From Chryseobacterium sp. Leaf394 (lineage in GTDB: Bacteria; Bacteroidota; Bacteroidia; Flavobacteriales; Weeksellaceae), in assembly GCF_001424105.1 (NCBI RefSeq), contig NZ_LMQH01000012.1, forward strand, positions 386,891 to 450,890: a stretch of 64,000 nt of DNA, given 5' to 3'. Made by a program: the position numbers and the translations under genes. The stretch's first letter is position 1. Each line of letters begins with the position of its first letter. Below are positions 34,742 to 43,384 of the stretch, piece after piece. A model generated the notes under the pieces. The model was not told the origin of the DNA, ran no database searches, and was given only the letters and a program-made list of their open reading frames with translations.

Positions 34742-35197
34742 TTATTTTGTCTTTTTTACAGGTGTGGTCGGACTGGTGGTGTTAACAGTTCCTGAGCCCG
34801 GCATAGGCTTATTAACACCCGTATTTACATTTCCGCTTGTATTGAGACTGCCTGTAGTTCCGATGTTGACCGTACCAGGCGATGAAATTTTATTATCGAC
34901 AGTACCTGTACTCAAAGGAAGAGTTCCGTTTGGGTTGGGAGAATTGATGGTTCCGTTATTCATGGTGCCCATATTGTTATTCACAGTTCCCTGCAGATTA
35001 TTCCCGGTGCCTAATTGATTATTATCCAACGCTCTCACATCTGAGTTAAGGTTTCCTCGGGGAATAGTCATACCCTTCTGAGTTGTTGATGGAGTTGTAA
35101 CAGTGCTTGAACCTGTATTTGTTTTCTGAGGTGTTGTCTGTGCAGATACAGCAAATATACCTCCCATAGCAAAAGCTGCTAAAATTAATTTTTTCAT
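34742..35197 (-). CDS. Low-complexity Asn/Thr/Gly-rich secreted protein
   Basis: A 151-residue protein with signal peptide MKKLILAAFAMGGIFAVSAQ and a mature chain composed almost wholly of Asn, Thr, Gly, Ser, Pro and Val (TGNNLQGTVNNNMGTMNNGT, STGTVDNKISSPGTVNIGT), ending in TPVKKTK. It has no predicted fold or sorting domain. Such sequences are usually disordered or form extended surface structures. Codon usage is like its neighbours and the signal peptide is convincing, so it is a real gene of unknown function. Confidence 0.72.
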   Translation of the reverse strand: MKKLILAAFAMGGIFAVSAQTTPQKTNTGSSTVTTPSTTQKGMTIPRGNLNSDVRALDNNQLGTGNNLQGTVNNNMGTMNNGTINSPNPNGTLPLSTGTVDNKISSPGTVNIGTTGSLNTSGNVNTGVNKPMPGSGTVNTTSPTTPVKKTK

Positions 35198-35331
35198 AAT
35201 ATAATATTTTGGTGATAATCAATACTATACAAATAGCGTACAACTCTGTGATCATTAATCAAATTAATAATTTTTTTAATTTTTTAATGATTTAGAATTT
35301 CATATTTTTTATTTTTAATAAAAACTTTGCA

Positions 35332-35700
35332 ATGAAAAATACATTTACAAATTTTGAAGAATATTTTCTTCTTTTCCCCAAAGATGTTCAGACTAAGCTT
35401 GAAGCTTTAAGAAAAACCGTTCACGCCCAGACTCCAGAACTGGAGGAATACATCGGCTATAAGATGCCGGCGTTCAGGTATAACAAAAAGCCTTTGGTTT
35501 ACTTTGCTGCGTACAAAAATCACATTGGTTTTTACCCTGCCTCAGAAGGAATGAAAAATTTTGAAAAGGATTTTATCGTAAGAAAATTTAAATTCTCCAA
35601 AGGAGCAGTACAGTTTCCTTTAAATGAAGATCTGCCTTTGGATCTGGTTGAAAGAATGGTGAAATATAAAATTGCAGAAATTGAAGATAAAAAATCCTGA
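35332..35700 (+). CDS. DUF1801 / YdhG-like family protein
   Basis: A 122-residue soluble protein with the family pattern: YFLLFPKDVQTKLEALRKTV, PELEEYIGYKMPAFRYNKKP, LVYFAAYKNHIGFYP and FSKGAVQFPLNEDLP. Members are sometimes labelled iron chaperones because of a frataxin-like fold, but the biochemical role is weakly supported. Monocistronic, with about 134 bases of AT-rich spacer upstream. Confidence 0.88.
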   Translation: MKNTFTNFEEYFLLFPKDVQTKLEALRKTVHAQTPELEEYIGYKMPAFRYNKKPLVYFAAYKNHIGFYPASEGMKNFEKDFIVRKFKFSKGAVQFPLNEDLPLDLVERMVKYKIAEIEDKKS

Positions 35701-35866
35701 AATATTACATTTCAGGACTCCATTTACATATATAAAAACTACTTCTATGTGCAAACCAATTTGCATTGATTTAATTCTGAAACGCAGGGACAGAAATAAA
35801 ATTATATTTTCTTTTTTATTTTAACTCAATTTAAAAGATTTTAAAACCTTTTAAGATTAAAATTAT

Positions 35867-36030
35867 TTATTCAGTTTTTTCATCATACTTTCCACAAACT
35901 CAAATGCAGCCGGGCAATCATCGCGTTTTTAATCATCAGATCAATGGGATGATAGCTTTTCGAATGTCTTTATAAGTAGAAATTCATCACTCAACTTTAT
36001 TTGTTCAAAGTCAGATTGCAGACGTTTAAA
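35867..36030 (-). pseudogene. Decayed partial copy of the neighbouring YkgJ-type gene
   Basis: The 338 bases between the DUF1801 gene and the lipoprotein gene hold no intact gene. The minus strand matches the 3' end of the intact YkgJ gene (36727 onwards) very closely over about 110 bases, including CACAAACTCAAATGC and GCCGGGCAA on the plus strand. It encodes DLMIKN, then CPAAFEFVESMMKKLNK-stop (35867) in another frame because one T is lost before GCCCGG. Weaker similarity (FKRLQSDFEQIKL versus HLRMKQADFEAKFL) continues to about 36030 with an internal deletion of the Cys-cluster part. Five-prime end missing. Confidence 0.7.
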
Positions 36031-36038
36031 GATCGATA

Positions 36039-36686
36039 TTAATTCTTGCGGCATTTCCTGAAACTGAAAGCATTTTGTCTGTTGAGTTCATCAATTTCTG
36101 AGTTCAGTAAACTGTCAATTTTGAAAAGTTTTAAATTTTTATTGTATTCGTAGCTTGCATTTTTTTCATCAGCATAATCTTTTTTAAAATCATATTCAGG
36201 AAACGAAATAGTGACAGGGTGGTTTTGCTCAACTACAAATATGTAATTTTTGTGAATGCTATGTAAACCAAGTATCTGACTTTTTTGCATGGTTCTGAAA
36301 TTTTTAATTCTTTCATTTTTTAGTTCTGAAAATAAATTAATATATAAGTTGATTATGTCATTTGATTTGAGTGGTGTCGGATAATAAACCGCCACATCAA
36401 CAACTTTTTGAATATAGGAACTATCTTCCTTTTTGAATAAAATATATTTTTCTTCAATTTCACTACTGTCACAGTCCAAATTTGATTTTCTACTTCCATG
36501 ATTCATTTTGATGTAAATGATATAATTTTTATCAATCGTGTCAAAATCTTTTTCAGTTTCCAAAACAAATGAATGGCGATCAACTTCTTTTGTCTGAATT
36601 TTCAAATGGGGAACAGTTGCAGTTGTTTTTGTTTTACAGCTAAAAATAAATGTTAAAATCAACAGAAAAATAAGTAATGTTCTCAT
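36039..36686 (-). CDS. Lipoprotein of unknown function
   Basis: A 215-residue protein with a short signal peptide and lipobox FIFSC (Cys at about 17). The mature part is Lys/Asp/Asn-rich with mixed helix and strand and no recognised family (KIQTKEVDRHSFVLETEKDF, KVVDVAVYYPTPLKSND). It lies 40 bases downstream of the intact YkgJ gene and just upstream of that gene's decayed partial copy, so it sits between two directly oriented copies of the same 3' end and may have arrived with the duplication. Confidence 0.72.
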   Translation of the reverse strand: MRTLLIFLLILTFIFSCKTKTTATVPHLKIQTKEVDRHSFVLETEKDFDTIDKNYIIYIKMNHGSRKSNLDCDSSEIEEKYILFKKEDSSYIQKVVDVAVYYPTPLKSNDIINLYINLFSELKNERIKNFRTMQKSQILGLHSIHKNYIFVVEQNHPVTISFPEYDFKKDYADEKNASYEYNKNLKLFKIDSLLNSEIDELNRQNAFSFRKCRKN

Positions 36687-36726
36687 GGGTATTTTTGTAA
36701 TAACTCTCGAAAAATCGCTTTAGTAT

Positions 36727-37215
36727 TTACTTACCCAAATTCGTCATCATCTTTTCTACAAACTCAAATGCTGCCGGGCAAATCACGGTGTTTTTGATCA
36801 TCAAATCATTGATCTGATAAATCTTTTTCCTGTCTGTATGAGGATATTCTCTGCATGCTTTTGGACGGACATCATAAATCGAACAGGTGTTATCTTCATT
36901 CAGAAAATAGCATGGAAGATTCTGTAAAACCTTGTCGTTCTCTTCATCTACTCTCAGAAATTTGGCTTCAAAATCAGCCTGTTTCATGCGGAGGTGTTTT
37001 GAAATTCTTTCAATATCCTTTTCGGTGTAAAGAGGACCAGTGGTTTTACAGCAATTGGCGCATTGAAGGCAGTCTACTTTTTCAAAAACTTCCTCATGTA
37101 TTTCCTGAACGGCATAATCTAAGTTTTTGGGCGGTTTCTTTTTTAAACCATCCAGAAACTTTTTATGTTCTTTCTGTTTCTGTAAAGCCTGGGTTTTATA
37201 AAAGTCTAAATTCAA
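36727..37215 (-). CDS. YkgJ family cysteine-cluster protein (zinc/iron-chelating domain)
   Basis: About 162 residues with the CxxCxxCC-type cluster CLQCANCCKTTGPLY and a second cluster CYFLNEDNTCSIYDVRPKAC, followed by REYPH: the UPF0153/YkgJ pattern thought to bind a metal or Fe-S cluster. No in-frame ATG lies near the start; the longest frame opens at TTG 37251, but that overlaps the TATCTTTG promoter box at 37249-37256. The TTG at 37215 (MNLDFYKTQALQKQ) is therefore the likely start. Divergent from the haemoglobin gene. Confidence 0.85.
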   Translation of the reverse strand: MNLDFYKTQALQKQKEHKKFLDGLKKKPPKNLDYAVQEIHEEVFEKVDCLQCANCCKTTGPLYTEKDIERISKHLRMKQADFEAKFLRVDEENDKVLQNLPCYFLNEDNTCSIYDVRPKACREYPHTDRKKIYQINDLMIKNTVICPAAFEFVEKMMTNLGK

Positions 37216-37248
37216 TTTTTTAATTTTAAAATGCTGAAAAGCAGAGTG

Positions 37249-37256
37249 CAAAGATA
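37249..37256 (-). promoter_or_regulatory. Minus-7 box that fixes the YkgJ start
   Basis: TATCTTTG on the minus strand predicts transcription from about 37242, below the first possible start codon. Confidence 0.5.
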
Positions 37257-37401
37257 AAACATTGTTTTTATGAAACTGTCATGAATTAAAAATGTAGAAG
37301 CATAAGGTTTTTAAGCGTTTGCAGGTCTCGTTTTTAAAATTTAAAAATCACTATATGAAACTTATCAATCATAAAATCTACTTTACGATTAAGAATTAAA
37401 C

Positions 37402-37409
37402 TAAATTTG
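37402..37409 (+). promoter_or_regulatory. Minus-7 box of the truncated haemoglobin gene
   Basis: TAAATTTG, 37 bases before the ATG. The leader after it is a nearly palindromic AT stretch (TTTAAATTTAATTTAAA, 37424-37440) that could be an operator or simple low complexity. Confidence 0.45.
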
Positions 37410-37445
37410 ACAGACGATTTTTAGTTTAAATTTAATTTAAATCAA

Positions 37446-37826
37446 ATGAAAAAATTAGAATCAAGAGAAGACATCGAACTGCTAGTCAATTCGTTTTATG
37501 ATAAAGTTGTGAAGGATGAAACGATTGGTTTTTTCTTTAATGATATTGTGAATGTTGATTTTAAAAAGCATCTGCCTAAAATGTATTCTTTCTGGCAAAC
37601 GATTTTATTCGGACAGATGAGTTACAAAAGAAATCCGATGGCGGTACATTTTCCGATCAACCGATTGGAAGCCATGGAAAAACATCATTTCGAGCAGTGG
37701 TTAAAACTATGGAAGCAAACCATCGAAGAAAATTTCGACGGAGAAAATGCTGATATAGCGATTACAAAATCGGAGAATATTGCTAGACTTATGGCTTATA
37801 AAATGGAAATGGACAGAAAACTTTAA
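37446..37826 (+). CDS. Group III truncated haemoglobin
   Basis: A 126-residue globin of the short 2-on-2 fold. Helix B/C region FYDKVVKDETIGFFFNDI, CD region HLPKMYSFWQTILFG, and the proximal His in MEKHHFEQWLKLW (about residue 77-78) fit group III, whose members bind oxygen or nitric oxide. An NO-detoxifying or respiration-linked role is inference. It faces away from the YkgJ gene and converges on the cation antiporter across a hexanucleotide array. Confidence 0.92.
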   Translation: MKKLESREDIELLVNSFYDKVVKDETIGFFFNDIVNVDFKKHLPKMYSFWQTILFGQMSYKRNPMAVHFPINRLEAMEKHHFEQWLKLWKQTIEENFDGENADIAITKSENIARLMAYKMEMDRKL

Positions 37827-37836
37827 CTTAATTTTG

Positions 37837-37866
37837 CCTTAACCTTAACCTTAACCTTAACCTGAA
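37837..37866. repeat. Hexanucleotide array (CCTTAA x4 plus one variant)
   Basis: Four perfect CCTTAA units and a final CCTGAA end exactly at the stop codon of the minus-strand antiporter gene. This is the reverse complement of the TAAGGT array at 22175, and again lies between convergent genes. Confidence 0.9.
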
Positions 37867-38937
37867 TTATGGCACAATCACCGTAAAAATATAAGCTGCT
37901 AAATTAACCAGCAACACAGTTCCATACAGCACATTCGTTTTCCCTCTGCTCAACGACAACATCACGATAAACACGGATAGAGTAAGTAAAATAATATCTT
38001 TCTTATCCAAACCTAAAACAAGTGGAATATCGTACATAATGCTTACCGCAGAAATCGCAGGAATACTTAAACCGATACTCGCCAAAGCCGATCCCAAGGC
38101 TAAATTTAAACTCGACTGTATCTGATTATTTCTTGCTGCACGAATTGCGGCAAGTCCTTCAGGAAGCAACACGACCGCTGCAATAATAACACCTACCAAT
38201 GACTTCGGAGCGCCCATGCTCTGTACCATATCTTCAATGGTTCCCGAAAGTCCTTTGGCTAATAAAACAACGATCACAAGACAGATGACCAAAAAGATAA
38301 AACTGTTAATTGCCTGAGCCTTACTAGGAATATAATACTCTTCTGCATTACCATCCGCCGGGACAAAATAACTTCTGTGTCTTACCGTCTGAACCATCAG
38401 GAAAACCCCGTAAATAACCAGACACGCAATAGAAACAAATACCAGCTGCGCATTATTATAATAAGGTCCGTTAACGCTTGAGGTAAAATTCGGGAGTACC
38501 AGTGTGATCACAAGAATTGAGACAATACTCACAAGATAAGTTGTTGCTGAAGTGCGGGCAAAAAACTGTTCGAAATATTTCACACCTCCCACCAATACAC
38601 AGATACCGATAATACCGTTCAGAATAATCATCACCGCTGCAAAAACAGTGTCACGGGCGAGGGTAATGGCCTGTTCGCCACCAGCTACCATTAGAGAAAC
38701 AATCAGTGCGACCTCAATAATTGTGATACAGAGTGCGAGAATGATCGTTCCGTAAGGTTCGCCGACCTTGTGTGCTACAACTTCAGCATGGTGAACTGCA
38801 GACAGTACGCTTCCGGTTAAAAGAATTCCGGCAATAACGTCAGATATAACTCCGGTTCCCATAAATCCCAGAAAGTAATAAATTACCGCCAGCACAGGGA
38901 AAATGTAGGTGTAGTGTAAAAATTCTTTTAGCTTCAT
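37867..38937 (-). CDS. chaA: ChaA-type calcium/cation:proton antiporter
   Basis: Ca2+/cation antiporter superfamily membrane protein, 356 residues with about eleven membrane segments in two halves. The first alpha repeat reads HKVGEPYGTIILALCITIIE, including the ion-coordinating Glu, and the second PEGLAAIRAARNNQIQSSLN with GSALASIGLSIP. These are ChaA-like signatures for export of Ca2+ or Na+/K+ in exchange for protons. It is the last gene of a long minus-strand run, 65 bases after the DUF6122-like gene. The exact cation is uncertain. Confidence 0.9.
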   Translation of the reverse strand: MKLKEFLHYTYIFPVLAVIYYFLGFMGTGVISDVIAGILLTGSVLSAVHHAEVVAHKVGEPYGTIILALCITIIEVALIVSLMVAGGEQAITLARDTVFAAVMIILNGIIGICVLVGGVKYFEQFFARTSATTYLVSIVSILVITLVLPNFTSSVNGPYYNNAQLVFVSIACLVIYGVFLMVQTVRHRSYFVPADGNAEEYYIPSKAQAINSFIFLVICLVIVVLLAKGLSGTIEDMVQSMGAPKSLVGVIIAAVVLLPEGLAAIRAARNNQIQSSLNLALGSALASIGLSIPAISAVSIMYDIPLVLGLDKKDIILLTLSVFIVMLSLSRGKTNVLYGTVLLVNLAAYIFTVIVP

Positions 38938-39002
38938 AACAGTCTCTAAAATACAAAAAATCTATTGAAAGGGCAATATTAAAAGAAAACATTAATCAAA
39001 TT

Positions 39003-39341
39003 TTAATGTTGCCAAAACATAAAGTCCTGAAAGTCTGTAAGCATGTGAAAGAGCAGACCAACAGCAACAATTCTGATATTTCCTTTAAAAAAAAGCATCA
39101 AAAAATACACCGCAATCGCAGGGTAGGAGTGAAGAATGTGAAAACCGACACTCATTCTGTTGGGATCAAAAATTGGGTTGGCCAGTAGATGATCGAGATC
39201 TACAAGCATGGTGGCCAGCATGATAACATAAGCCTTTTTCCAGTGAGGTTGGAAGAAAAGATACGCGATGGCAGCAGGAAAAATTAGATGTAAAAAATAA
39301 TGCGTAAAAGTTCTGATTAGAGCGAGATCATCGGCATTCAT
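39003..39341 (-). CDS. DUF6122-like small membrane protein
   Basis: A 112-residue protein with three or four hydrophobic segments and conserved-looking polar residues: FTHYFLHLIFPA, LVDLDHLLANP, HILHSYPA and HMLTDFQD. The DLDHL plus His/Asp pattern resembles membrane-bound metal-dependent hydrolases of the YdjM/YbcI type, in miniature. I recall this as DUF6122 in Bacteroidota. It starts 17 bases after the preceding gene in the same operon. Enzymatic activity is unproven. Confidence 0.78.
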   Translation of the reverse strand: MNADDLALIRTFTHYFLHLIFPAAIAYLFFQPHWKKAYVIMLATMLVDLDHLLANPIFDPNRMSVGFHILHSYPAIAVYFLMLFFKGNIRIVAVGLLFHMLTDFQDFMFWQH

Positions 39342-39358
39342 CGGATATAATTTAAGTT

Positions 39359-40579
39359 TTATCTCAGGATTAATGGGAGATTGCCAGACTTAAACTGAAA
39401 CCGTACCAAAGTTTGCTTTTTATCATTCCAGTACAGTACAGATTCCAGCTCACGTACCTTTTTTGTGATTTTGGGAGATAAGCTTTTAAATGATGAAAGC
39501 AGTAAAGGGTTGTTTTTAATTAAAATAAAATTCGCATCAGAACTGTTTTTGATTTTTGGATGGTTTACAGTGTTAATTAAAATTCCGTTCTCATCTCTCG
39601 AAATTTTGTTGGGCAGAAAAGGAATCGCTGTAAACTGCTTTTGCGGACTGATGAATTTTTTCTGTTCAAAATAATTCCATACTTCATCGGAATTTTTGGT
39701 TTTAATCTGAATAAGATACTCTGGCTGAACGATCTTCTGATAGCTGACTTTTTCAACTTCATTGAAATTATCATCGTAATCATAGCTGATGATGGTGTCT
39801 GTAATTTGTTTTAAATCAGCATTCATTTCAACCGAATTGATTTCAGGATGAGAAAAAATTTCAGTTTTAAAAATTCCTGAAATGGTTCGAATATTTTTCT
39901 GGTCAAGCTGAGCAATCATAAAATCGGTGTTCGCCGAATTTTGTGTAAGTATTGTTTCTGCCTTTTTTAAATCCGAAAAATTGGATATTTCAGCGCTGTC
40001 ATCATTCAAATGAATAGCGTATTTCGCGATATTTTTTCCATTAATAATTCCTAAACTTCCAATTCCATCAGTCATAAAATCATCCGCATTCCATAGAATT
40101 TTGTTTGATTTTAAAGAGGTTTCAATGGTTTCAAATGATCTCTGAGATGTTCCGGCGATGCAGATTTCTCCGTTGATCTTCAGGAAAATATTTCCGTTGG
40201 TATAAAGACTGTTGTCTTTTGTCTGAAAATTTTGGTCTTTTAAAAAAGATTTAAATTCTTTCCCGTTTTTAATTTCTAAAACCGTGTACCAGTTTGAAAA
40301 ACTTTCATTTTTAAGATGGAAAAGCTGCACAAAATCCGGAATTTTAATTCCGGCATCTTTCCATGAAATCCCGTCTTTTTTATCACCTTCTTTCAACCAG
40401 ACTGAGGGATGCAGAACTGTTTCAGAAAGATATTTTCTTGTGAAATTTTTTACATCAATCAAAACCACAGCATCTGCACCGTCTGGAATGTATTTCAGTT
40501 CTTTGTTTTTATGATAAAGAATGAAATACACCGCCAAAAGTACGATAACAGACACCAGAAAAAGAAGCCGTCTTTTCAT
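39359..40579 (-). CDS. Membrane-anchored DUF4836-like protein (second of a pair)
   Basis: A 406-residue protein with an N-terminal anchor (about 4-22, RLLFLVSVIVLLAVYFILY) and a large periplasmic region. Its start (IPDGADAVVLIDVKNF ... SWKDAGIKIPDFVQLFHLKN ... WYTVLEIKNGKEFKSFL) parallels the upstream 702-residue protein (LPKDALFYMEING ... SWNDFSKTGIKYDATQYHYA ... TTYFTLDNTSKFTEFI), suggesting a shared ancestry. Its ATG directly follows the upstream TAA. Function unknown. Confidence 0.75.
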   Translation of the reverse strand: MKRRLLFLVSVIVLLAVYFILYHKNKELKYIPDGADAVVLIDVKNFTRKYLSETVLHPSVWLKEGDKKDGISWKDAGIKIPDFVQLFHLKNESFSNWYTVLEIKNGKEFKSFLKDQNFQTKDNSLYTNGNIFLKINGEICIAGTSQRSFETIETSLKSNKILWNADDFMTDGIGSLGIINGKNIAKYAIHLNDDSAEISNFSDLKKAETILTQNSANTDFMIAQLDQKNIRTISGIFKTEIFSHPEINSVEMNADLKQITDTIISYDYDDNFNEVEKVSYQKIVQPEYLIQIKTKNSDEVWNYFEQKKFISPQKQFTAIPFLPNKISRDENGILINTVNHPKIKNSSDANFILIKNNPLLLSSFKSLSPKITKKVRELESVLYWNDKKQTLVRFQFKSGNLPLILR

Positions 40580-42688
40580 TTACAAGGGCTGATTTTTTTT
40601 CTCAGACTCAGATATTTTATAGATTTCATCTACCAGATTAAAGAAATACATCAGACTGTTTTCAGCAGACGTTTTAATTTTATAGTCAATCTCAGTCTGT
40701 ATGCTGTTGCCTTTCACTTCACTTTTGTAATTGAATTCTCCGGCATTTTTCTTCATTAAATTCAGCAATTTTATTTCAGATGAATCCTTGAATTCCTGAT
40801 TGAGACCGATGAGTAATTTCTGAAGGTCAAATCTTCCTGAAACTGCATATTTTTCAGAATCTTTCATCCATTTTTTTGAAATTTCTGTCTGAGATTTCGG
40901 GTTGATGTTTTCTTTTGCCGTCGTCAGATAAACAATACCGTCTTTTACAGTAAAATACAGCTGATCAACCGGTCCCTGATTTTTTCCTTCTTTGAATCTG
41001 TAGAAATCACCTTCTTTAATGAATTTTTCTTTTGTTTCTTTGTTTGAAACAAGCATGTCGAAAATTCTGCTCCAGTATTTTTCGTTTTCCGTTGCAAATG
41101 CAAACGTGAAATCCGGAACCATTACATCTTTGGTTTTCGTGACTTCCTTTTCGTTATAATCGTCGTCGTACTCAAAATCTGTATATTCTACTTTTTTTGA
41201 TTTCAACTCATTCAGAACAAAAATACCGTTTCCGGAAGCGATTTTAGAGATGGCTTCTTCGTCCAGAACGATTTTCACCGTTTCCATCATCAGCTGAATT
41301 TCTTTTTGATATTTTCCGTCACCAGTGTTTTCAAATAAAGTGTAGATGAGGTCAAAATATTTGTAGCCGTTGAGGTTCATCGCATAATATCCAATGCTTT
41401 TATCATTGATGAGAGCAGTGAGTTTTTTGTTCTTTTTACCTTTGTACACAGCGGCAAAACTGTTGTTGATGTTGCTGTCTTTGTGTTGGTAATTGTTGAT
41501 GAGCCTCACCTTATCGTCGTCGAAATAAAGATTATATGACGAATTGGAATTGTACATTTTTCCTACAAGATTTTCAATATCAAACTCTCTGTAAAAGCTT
41601 CTGTAAGATTTTAATCCGAAAATTTTGCCATAATCTGTATGAATAAATACGTCAGAATTGCTGTCTCTGAAACTCAATACATCTTTTGCAACTTCAAGTT
41701 CAAGATTTGAACTGAAATATTTGTCGAAATCAGCCTCTGCAAATTTCTTCACCATTTTGAAAGTCTCGATATTAATCGAATCCATTTCCTTCATGAAGAG
41801 TGAGTCGGCAACGGCTTCTGCTTCATAATCATAGTCATCCATTTCTTCTGTCTGGTCTTCCTCTTCACCAGATTTCCGTGGTCCTACAGGCGGCGGAGGC
41901 GGAATTTCCTCCTCGTAGCTGCCTTCTTTATAGGTGGTGTCTCTGATGGCTTCCATCGTTTTTTCTTCAGGATATTTCTTGTGCTTTTCAAGATATTTTA
42001 TGTCTTTCTGAAGTTTCACAATTTCAGCATTGTTGTCTTTGATATTTTGTTTGATGTAGGAAATTTCATCTTTTAGGTTCTGAATTTCCTCTTTGTAATC
42101 AAACGGTTTTTCTGCTTCTATTTCGTAATCTGCATCCACCGCCACACTGTCTACGGCTGCTGCCGCGCTGTCTACCACTGCCATTGTACTGTCTGCATAC
42201 ACATCATAATCGTATGGTTTGCTGTAGTTCATCATTTTGAGAACGGCTTTTTTGTCGTTCCACGCTACAAAAATATTGTCGTCGATGTCTACAAATTCGT
42301 AATTGCTTTTTTTGGTGACTTCCTGACCTTTTTTCTTCACAGAATTAATGAATTCGGTAAATTTTGAAGTGTTGTCTAAAGTAAAGTAAGTGGTGTAAGC
42401 GTAAATGGAATCATTTGCCGAAGCGTAGTGATACTGTGTTGCGTCGTATTTTATTCCGGTTTTGGAAAAGTCATTCCACGAAGCGGTTTTCTTGTCATTA
42501 TCCTTTGAAAGTTCCTTGAAAAACGGATTTACTTTCTCCCAGTTTATTTTTTTATTAAGCTGCTTCCCGTTGATTTCCATGTAGAAAAGTGCGTCTTTTG
42601 GCAACTTCGGGCTCTGCTGTGCCCCGAGATATGCAAACGCGAAGAGCAGGAAAAAGATCTTCTGTGTTTTTATTAAATATGTTTTCAT
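40580..42688 (-). CDS. Secreted DUF4836-like protein with coiled coil and acidic insert
   Basis: A 702-residue secreted protein (signal peptide ends at about AYLGAQ). Residues 25-165 form an N-terminal domain like that of the next gene. An insert follows: acidic/Ala stretch, predicted coiled coil (about 205-245, EIQNLKDEISYIKQNIKDNN), then a polyproline-acidic linker (EEIPPPPPVGPRK, EEEDQTEEMDDYDYEAEA). The remainder (about 310-690) is the DUF4836-like body. The downstream gene is its shorter relative. Function unknown; probably periplasmic or outer-membrane attached. Confidence 0.78.
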   Translation of the reverse strand: MKTYLIKTQKIFFLLFAFAYLGAQQSPKLPKDALFYMEINGKQLNKKINWEKVNPFFKELSKDNDKKTASWNDFSKTGIKYDATQYHYASANDSIYAYTTYFTLDNTSKFTEFINSVKKKGQEVTKKSNYEFVDIDDNIFVAWNDKKAVLKMMNYSKPYDYDVYADSTMAVVDSAAAAVDSVAVDADYEIEAEKPFDYKEEIQNLKDEISYIKQNIKDNNAEIVKLQKDIKYLEKHKKYPEEKTMEAIRDTTYKEGSYEEEIPPPPPVGPRKSGEEEDQTEEMDDYDYEAEAVADSLFMKEMDSINIETFKMVKKFAEADFDKYFSSNLELEVAKDVLSFRDSNSDVFIHTDYGKIFGLKSYRSFYREFDIENLVGKMYNSNSSYNLYFDDDKVRLINNYQHKDSNINNSFAAVYKGKKNKKLTALINDKSIGYYAMNLNGYKYFDLIYTLFENTGDGKYQKEIQLMMETVKIVLDEEAISKIASGNGIFVLNELKSKKVEYTDFEYDDDYNEKEVTKTKDVMVPDFTFAFATENEKYWSRIFDMLVSNKETKEKFIKEGDFYRFKEGKNQGPVDQLYFTVKDGIVYLTTAKENINPKSQTEISKKWMKDSEKYAVSGRFDLQKLLIGLNQEFKDSSEIKLLNLMKKNAGEFNYKSEVKGNSIQTEIDYKIKTSAENSLMYFFNLVDEIYKISESEKKNQPL

Positions 42689-42700
42689 GAAGTTTTTGGT

Positions 42701-43363
42701 TTATTGAAATTGAATATTGTTGTGGAACTGTTTTTTCTGAAGGATGAAATCTAAAATATTTCCGTCAAGCTTTAACGCTTTTTTGTTGGGCGAAAGCTGG
42801 TAAAGACTGTTGCTTTGGGATTTAATGGTGTTTTCAAACTGCATTACAGAAACGTATTTTGCCGTAGCAAAAACTTCTTTGTCTGCCGCACTGAGCTTGT
42901 TGTAATCTTCTTTGAAAGTATTAATTTTATTTCGCGTAAATGTTTTGTTCTGAATATTCTGGCTGTACATATTCGTAGGAATCATTTTTCCGATGATATT
43001 CTTAGCCTTTAAATTTTCCAGTCCGGTGTTGATGTTTTCAATTTTCTTGAAACTGCAGCTGAGTTTAATGATGTAATTGTCAAAATCCATCGATGTTTTC
43101 ACATTAGAAATTCCGGGAGTGGTTTTAAAAATCTGAGCCGCCTGACTGATTTTAGATTCAATTTCAGATCTTTTGGGAACTTTTTTGCCGTTCACGGTTT
43201 CCATTTTAGACAGGGAAGCAATTCTTGTTTTGCTTTTGCTGGCATTTAAAATCAAAGTATAATCGCCGCTTCCGTCGGCCTTGATGTTGACTTTGTCTAA
43301 GATATCAAAGCAACTTGTAAGAAGCAGCAGTGGCATCAGGAACAAAAAGTATTTTAATTTCAT
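42701..43363 (-). CDS. Lipoprotein, LppM-like N-terminus
   Basis: A 220-residue lipoprotein with lipobox LLTSC (Cys at about 18). The mature N-terminus VNIKADGSGDYTLILNAS resembles the start of LppM-type domains, where a short beta strand with DGSG follows the lipid anchor. The rest is helical, Lys/Asn-rich and unassigned. It lies 12 bases upstream of the 702-residue protein, so these two and the 406-residue gene form a likely functional unit. Confidence 0.75.
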   Translation of the reverse strand: MKLKYFLFLMPLLLLTSCFDILDKVNIKADGSGDYTLILNASKSKTRIASLSKMETVNGKKVPKRSEIESKISQAAQIFKTTPGISNVKTSMDFDNYIIKLSCSFKKIENINTGLENLKAKNIIGKMIPTNMYSQNIQNKTFTRNKINTFKEDYNKLSAADKEVFATAKYVSVMQFENTIKSQSNSLYQLSPNKKALKLDGNILDFILQKKQFHNNIQFQ

Positions 43364-43384
43364 ATAAAAAATCCGTGTTGATGT

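Noticed and set aside
34668..35018. A 116-residue plus-strand frame opposite the Asn/Thr-rich protein
   Set aside because: Rich in Val/Pro/Leu as expected from antisense of a repetitive Asn/Thr/Gly gene; the minus-strand frame has the signal peptide.
37424..37440. Palindrome TTTAAATTTAATTTAAA as a specific NO-responsive operator
   Set aside because: It does not match the known NsrR or FNR-type site patterns and can arise from A/T-only composition.
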